Positions 59,381-64,000 of a stretch of DNA of 64,000 nt are shown piece after piece. The stretch spans positions 4,157,854 through 4,221,853 of the forward strand of contig JAYKKI010000132.1 in the NCBI GenBank assembly GCA_039881145.1, read 5' to 3'. Numbering within the stretch: position 1 is the stretch's first letter; every line of letters begins with the position of its first letter. This stretch comes from Druceiella hillmani (lineage: Eukaryota; Arthropoda; Insecta; Lepidoptera; Hepialidae). Position numbers and translations under genes: made by a program. Under the pieces are notes generated by a model. It worked only from the letters and a program-made list of their open reading frames with translations, did no database searches and was not told the DNA's origin.

Positions 59381-62300
59381 TTGTTAAGCCTGTGCACTCT
59401 TTGAAAAGAAAATATCTGACTTTACACGTGGTGACTAAATAATCATTACGCTTGAAAAATTATTGTTGTAAAAAATATTTCCTAGTTTCTCGTTTTGAGA
59501 AGGCTCCATATGGTTAGTGTTATTTAGTGATGAGTCAGGTGATCTTTTAAAATAGATTAATTGGTGAATATATTTTTTCAACCATTCATTAAGAATGTTA
59601 AAGAAAACCTGAAAAAATTGAATATAAAATGATAATAGATTTCTTGTTTGTACGGATATTTCCAGTAATTTTTTTTTTAATTCTACTTTGTCACCCCACT
59701 TACTTATCTCTTAGTAAGATAGGTTTGAAAAAAATTAGGGATATATTATATAATGGATATGTATCTTACATACATTATATATAATACACAAATACAGATA
59801 TTCAGCGGAATTTATATGAGATTGTTTAGCTCCGGATTACCAACATAAAACCAAATCATGGTCATAGATAGAGATGGTCAACTCTCATGGGCTGGGGAGC
59901 TCTAATGTCTAGAACTTGTAACGAAATTTGTATACAACGGAACTGTGATAAGTAATCAGGGAAGACGCGAGGGAACTATTACTTGACGCATTCAGATGAC
60001 CAAAGCTACAGTGAGCGAGCTCAATCTGTCACCAAGAAGTGACTGGAACGAACGTCCGTTTTTGCTTAGCGGAAAGGAATAAAATCATCCATGTTCGATG
60101 AACTCTACATTGAAATCAAATTATCAACAATCTGCTACCAATGAGTTCTATATTATTTCGGTCAAATAGCTAGTAAAAAGCTAGATAACTTATTGAATAT
60201 ATTTGGCGTTGATTTTGTAGAAATTAATTACAATTAATTTTTTCTCAACTAAATGCAACTACGTAATGTAGTATTATTTCTATTTTATTTAAATTCTTTA
60301 CCACGACCTAGGTTTCTTTGTACGACCAAATTTTTAGGTGGGCAGTTTGTAAATATATATGTTTACAAATTATCCACCTGATATGTATATTTACAAATCG
60401 ACAACATACAACGAAACCCAGGTCATTGTAAACAATTTTAATAAAGTAGAAATAATATTACATCACCAAGTTTCATTTAGGCTAGATAACTTAGATAAAT
60501 TATGGTTATTATTACTCAAGTCACTTATCTCAAGTCTACATAGTTTATTTATATGTTTATGTGTACTGATAATAAGTATATTACCATATTGTTTGATAAA
60601 ATATAGGTTCTAAGTACGAATACGTAGCGTGAAAGCTTTGCGACTAATTTCAAATGATGCATCCCGCTTTAATCAATCGTGTAAATCGTGGAATTATTTA
60701 ATTGATTTATTTTAAAATTTCTTTGTTATTTTTAATAAATTAAGTCGGGACTTCTAAACAGAAGATCGGAAATTAATTTGGAAATTATATGCGACTTGGA
60801 AAGTCATATGATATTTTAATTTAAATTTAATTGGGAGATAAAACCTCCTACGATCTTCACGCTTTTGTACCCAATAGCTTAAAATTTATATCAATGCATT
60901 AAGTATATAAGCGGAAAATTCAAAACCATTTGCATAGAATAATATATAAAGAGTAAGCATAAACAATGATACAAAAAATACACCCAATACAGAACATAAC
61001 TAAAAATTGTGTGCAGGTCATTATCTATCTTAATACTTCACGATCTTAACGGTATCACGGCCCAGCTCAAAGCAGCTGAATATATAAAAAGGTAGCAGTA
61101 CTTTCAATACTGAAATAAAAAAATTTAATTCAATATAGAGTTATGGGAAGTCCCAAACGGATATCCGTATGTACATGCGTTATATAAAATTAGACTTTGT
61201 ATTATATTAGTCTCATAATACCTAGTCGCTTCTGTACGTGTGAGACATGTTTGCATCAATAAAGTAGTGGGATTAATTTAATTTTTACGAATAATATCTA
61301 TGGTTGGCTCATCAATCTTAATATTAATACTTTGTGCTAATCCATATTTTCAATGAGCTGAGAATTTTTCTAAGAGTTTTAAAATATATGCAATTTTAAC
61401 TCGTGATATTCTCGATAGTGAATTTAAATTTTGTAAATATTATCTCCCATTTTCTCAAAGATTTTAGTGGTAGAGCGACATAAGTTTAAATTTTCTAAAC
61501 TCAGATATTATTCTCTATACTAATGAGAAAAATCTAATCTGTCACTGCCACTAAGCGTGTCACGTGAATACCGCTGACAGGTAAACAACAGACCTCTGTT
61601 TCAATTAATCACTGAAATTAAAACATTCCGTTAGTCACACCATCATCACCAGGCTTAGCGCTTCCTTTTCTGACAAACGCGACACACGTCACGCTGCGAC
61701 ATGATGCTGTAACTTATTGCACGACTCAGCGGGCGACTGAGAGTAAAAAATATAGTGTGTAACATGTTTAATTTTTTATATAGACGCCTATGACAAGAAA
61801 ACTGAAGAAAACGTACCAAAATTTTAATTCAGCCAAAAGGTTATTTTAAATGGGTGATGGTGCTTAGTTCTTTTGGCATAGAAACGTGCATATAGCACAA
61901 TTATAAATTATATTAATCTACATACATCAATATTAAAAAATTTTACAACATTAATTTTGAAGTGGGCAAACAAAGTAATAGAAAATTATTTATTTATTTT
62001 CATAGGTCATGTAAGACATTAATTGAAAAAGAATGTTACAAGAATACCGAAATATTTCAGAATTTAATTTATTATAATTCTAAATATATTGTTGGGAAGG
62101 GTTATAAAAAACATATTTATTAAATTTTGCATAAAATTACTAATCAAAATATTTTGAGCAAATCAATTACTAATTCTGCACAGGTTCAGAAGTTACGCGA
62201 AGAAAAGAAATAATTAAAATCTGACACTATTTTGCGTATTGCCGTACGATTTCTCGAATATTCGTCTTTCAATTAATTTCATTAAATAGCTGAAAGTTTT

Positions 62301-63579
62301 GACAAATAGGATGAAAAATTACAAGAGTTGGAGAGGTCCGAAAGAAGACCCACCGAGAAAAGGAATGGCAAACATTTTTAAAAAGGCGAAGTGAATTTAT
62401 ATCATAGATGAAAGTTATATGCGTAAGCTGGCAAATCCTGGTAGGTACTGCTTGAAGGTTACATAATTTTAATACAATGAACTTCAGAATATATAATATT
62501 ATATTATACAAATGTGAGTAGTAGGTAAAAATTATATACTTTTCTCTGCTTGATATTTAGTTTCTATTTTTATAGGAACAAAAATAATCAAAACAACTAG
62601 TCAGTCGAAGTTAGCGCTGACACAATTAAAGCGTATGCGTGCTGTTATTCATCCTATACGTATGAGATTTCCTATACATTTATCTTATGTTGCACCTGCG
62701 GGCAACAACAACTTGTCTTCACCTAGTTAGCGTTTCATGTACTCCTAAGTTTCTATTCTCAGTATCTACACCATAGAGCTAACTGGTGAAATATAATTCT
62801 CAATAACAATGCCACAGTCAGCCTGTTCAACATTTATGTTCATCACGCGTCTCTGATCCGACGACACTTACTAGATTCTGATTTATTCAGTTCATTAATT
62901 AAAAATAAATAAATTGATAGTAATTTAATAAAAAAAATCTTTTCAAAAAACCAAACAACTAGAATCCTCTAAAAGTGCATATCGTACGTGTAGGTAACTT
63001 TTATTGATGACGATTATAACTAGAAAAAAAATAACTGTAATTTAACAGATCAACAATTTCGGATTTTATGATGACTAATATTGAATGTTGCAATTCCTTT
63101 GATTTTTTAAAAGTTGTTTACATATGGGACTTAGATATGCATTAAACACAATGTATTTCTCAAAGAAAACCCCAACATCCTCCACAATACGTTACTACAA
63201 ATATAGCAACTGGGTATGTGAATAGATCGGATATAATATCGCCTTTTTTATTTTTTTATATTAAAATTTTCTTGGTAAATATATGGCATTTAAAAAACCA
63301 ACATATATTTATATATATTTGAAAAACAACCATATCGTGAAATTTGACTCAATAACTAATTGTAAATAAACGTTTATTTTGTTATTTAACAAAAGACACA
63401 TTTTAATAGAAAATTTATAATATAAGACTGGACAGGCAACGTTACATAACAATAAGTAAGAAGCACAACGGCGACGACTTCGTCTTATACAATCCTGGAG
63501 ACAAACTATTGCGAATGATAATTACATTTTCATAATTAATTCTCTATTAGTTCTAATTTCAATAAAATATTAATAATAA
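59381..63579. other. AT-rich DNA; GC-richer patches at 59860-60080 and 61540-61760
   Basis: The patch at 59860-60080 has no recognisable frame. The patch at 61540-61760 contains a palindromic TCACGTGA E-box-like site (61560-61567) and a minus-strand ATG frame of 15 codons (MSQRDVCRVCQKRKR, near 61658-61705). It could be a promoter-proximal or 5' exon region, but nothing decides this. A TATATAAAAAGG site lies at 61080-61092. The remainder is featureless. Confidence 0.35.
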
Positions 63580-63713
63580 AAAAATACCATACCTACCTTT
63601 TGATTTGCAATATATTCTCGATATTCGGAGAAAATACGGGCAAATTCTCTCATAATAAGCATCATCCTCACGAGAGCATATTTTTATTAGAATAAACGAT
63701 GTGGGTTTCGAAC
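63580..63713 (-). CDS. Exon-like minus-strand stretch with a strong donor, unknown product
   Basis: On the minus strand, ATGATGCTTATTATGAGAGA opens a frame, MMLIMREFARIFSEYREYIA-NQK, that runs straight into AAAAG/GTAGGTATG, a near-consensus donor (exon end about 63600). A CTCTCGTGAG immediately before the first ATG could serve as an acceptor, or the ATG could be a start. A second frame is open as well (from about 63713, with CSREDDAYYERICPYFLRIS), so the frame is not fixed by the sequence. In the first frame the exon ends in phase 0, matching the phase-0 start of the island at 44496-44655. Function unknown. Confidence 0.25.
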
Positions 63714-63765
63714 TTCACCGTCGCGCCCGACCGAACGAGTCTACGCTACAGACGTCAAAAAAATA

Positions 63766-63870
63766 TTCCTACTAATATAATAAAAGTGAAACGTTGTATG
63801 TTTATTTCTTTGTCTGTCTTCCTTTCGGGCTTAACCGGTTTAACTGATTTCAGTGGACTTTTCAATGGAA
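63766..63870 (+). repeat. Dispersed repeat of the 'CTACTAATATAATAAA..GTGAAACGTTGTATG' type
   Basis: TACTAATATAATAAAAGTGA, AACGTTGTATGTTTATTTCT, TTGTCTGTCTTCCTTTCGGG and CTTAACCGGTTTAACTGATT resemble the insect interspersed repeat CTACTAATATTATAAA(T/G)GCGAAAGTTTGT...GTCTGTC...CAC...CCGATTT that is very common in Lepidoptera. Non-coding. Recognised from memory. Confidence 0.65.
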
Positions 63871-64000
63871 ATGACACATATATTAGTTAAAATTATGGAA
63901 AATTTAAAATTGTCCCTGATGTAATAAAACTTGAAACATCGCCTATTTAGTTTATTTGTCTTTATTTCACATTAAAACGGCCGCAGGGAGTTTAATAAAA
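63871..64000. other. Window end, nothing recognised
   Basis: AT-rich DNA ending in TTTAATAAAA after a short CGGCCGCAGG patch. No feature is supported. Confidence 0.5.

Overview
This window looks like AT-rich nuclear DNA from an insect, most probably a moth or butterfly (Lepidoptera). Base composition is strongly A+T. There are no long open reading frames, no operons and no bacterial-type signals. Long (TA)n arrays are scattered throughout, and almost every recognisable protein fragment belongs to a decayed transposable element. The lepidopteran guess rests on short dispersed repeats that begin with a 'TTCCGTACCTCAAAA'-type sequence (23936-24450, 43164, 49413, with related pieces at 36890, 39830 and 55906) and a 'CTACTAATATAATAAA..GTGAAACG'-type repeat at 63766. 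Both resemble common lepidopteran interspersed repeats as I remember them; I could not search a database.

Layout. 1-9 kb: gene-free AT-rich DNA with a diverged ~250 bp tandem duplication (1481-1993), a small foldback (4145-4232) and three TA arrays. 9-13.4 kb: a Tc1-like transposase remnant (minus strand) and a truncated Ty1/copia retrotransposon (minus strand: gag, protease-region and integrase pieces, with a candidate LTR). 18.9-19.9 kb: a dead mariner copy (minus strand). 23.9-24.6 kb: a nearly complete dispersed repeat and a 44 bp tandem duplication. 30.9-32.5 kb: the largest coding relic, a broken copy of an uncharacterised arthropod multi-copy gene with a VFDGY...HALTGCD...CRKSC layout. 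36-41 kb: two related copies of an unrecognised repeat with coding character (36338-36883 and 40358-40923) on either side of a LINE reverse-transcriptase relic (38145-39193). 42.3 kb: a MITE-like inverted-repeat element. 47.4-47.7 kb: a Jockey-type LINE tail (minus strand).

Host-gene content. The best candidate for a real host exon is 50897-51065 (+), a base-composition island with a pyrimidine-rich AG acceptor and a clean reading frame. Weaker exon-like islands on the minus strand lie at 63580-63713, 44496-44655 and 16430-16514. The first two are phase-compatible. The simplest reading is that the window is intronic or intergenic DNA filled with old mobile elements, with at most a few small exons of large-intron genes. 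I see no rRNA, convincing tRNA, CRISPR or intact transposon. None of the mobile-element proteins is intact, and several have lost catalytic residues (mariner D to H, copia integrase D to H and E to D, LINE YADD to YAND).
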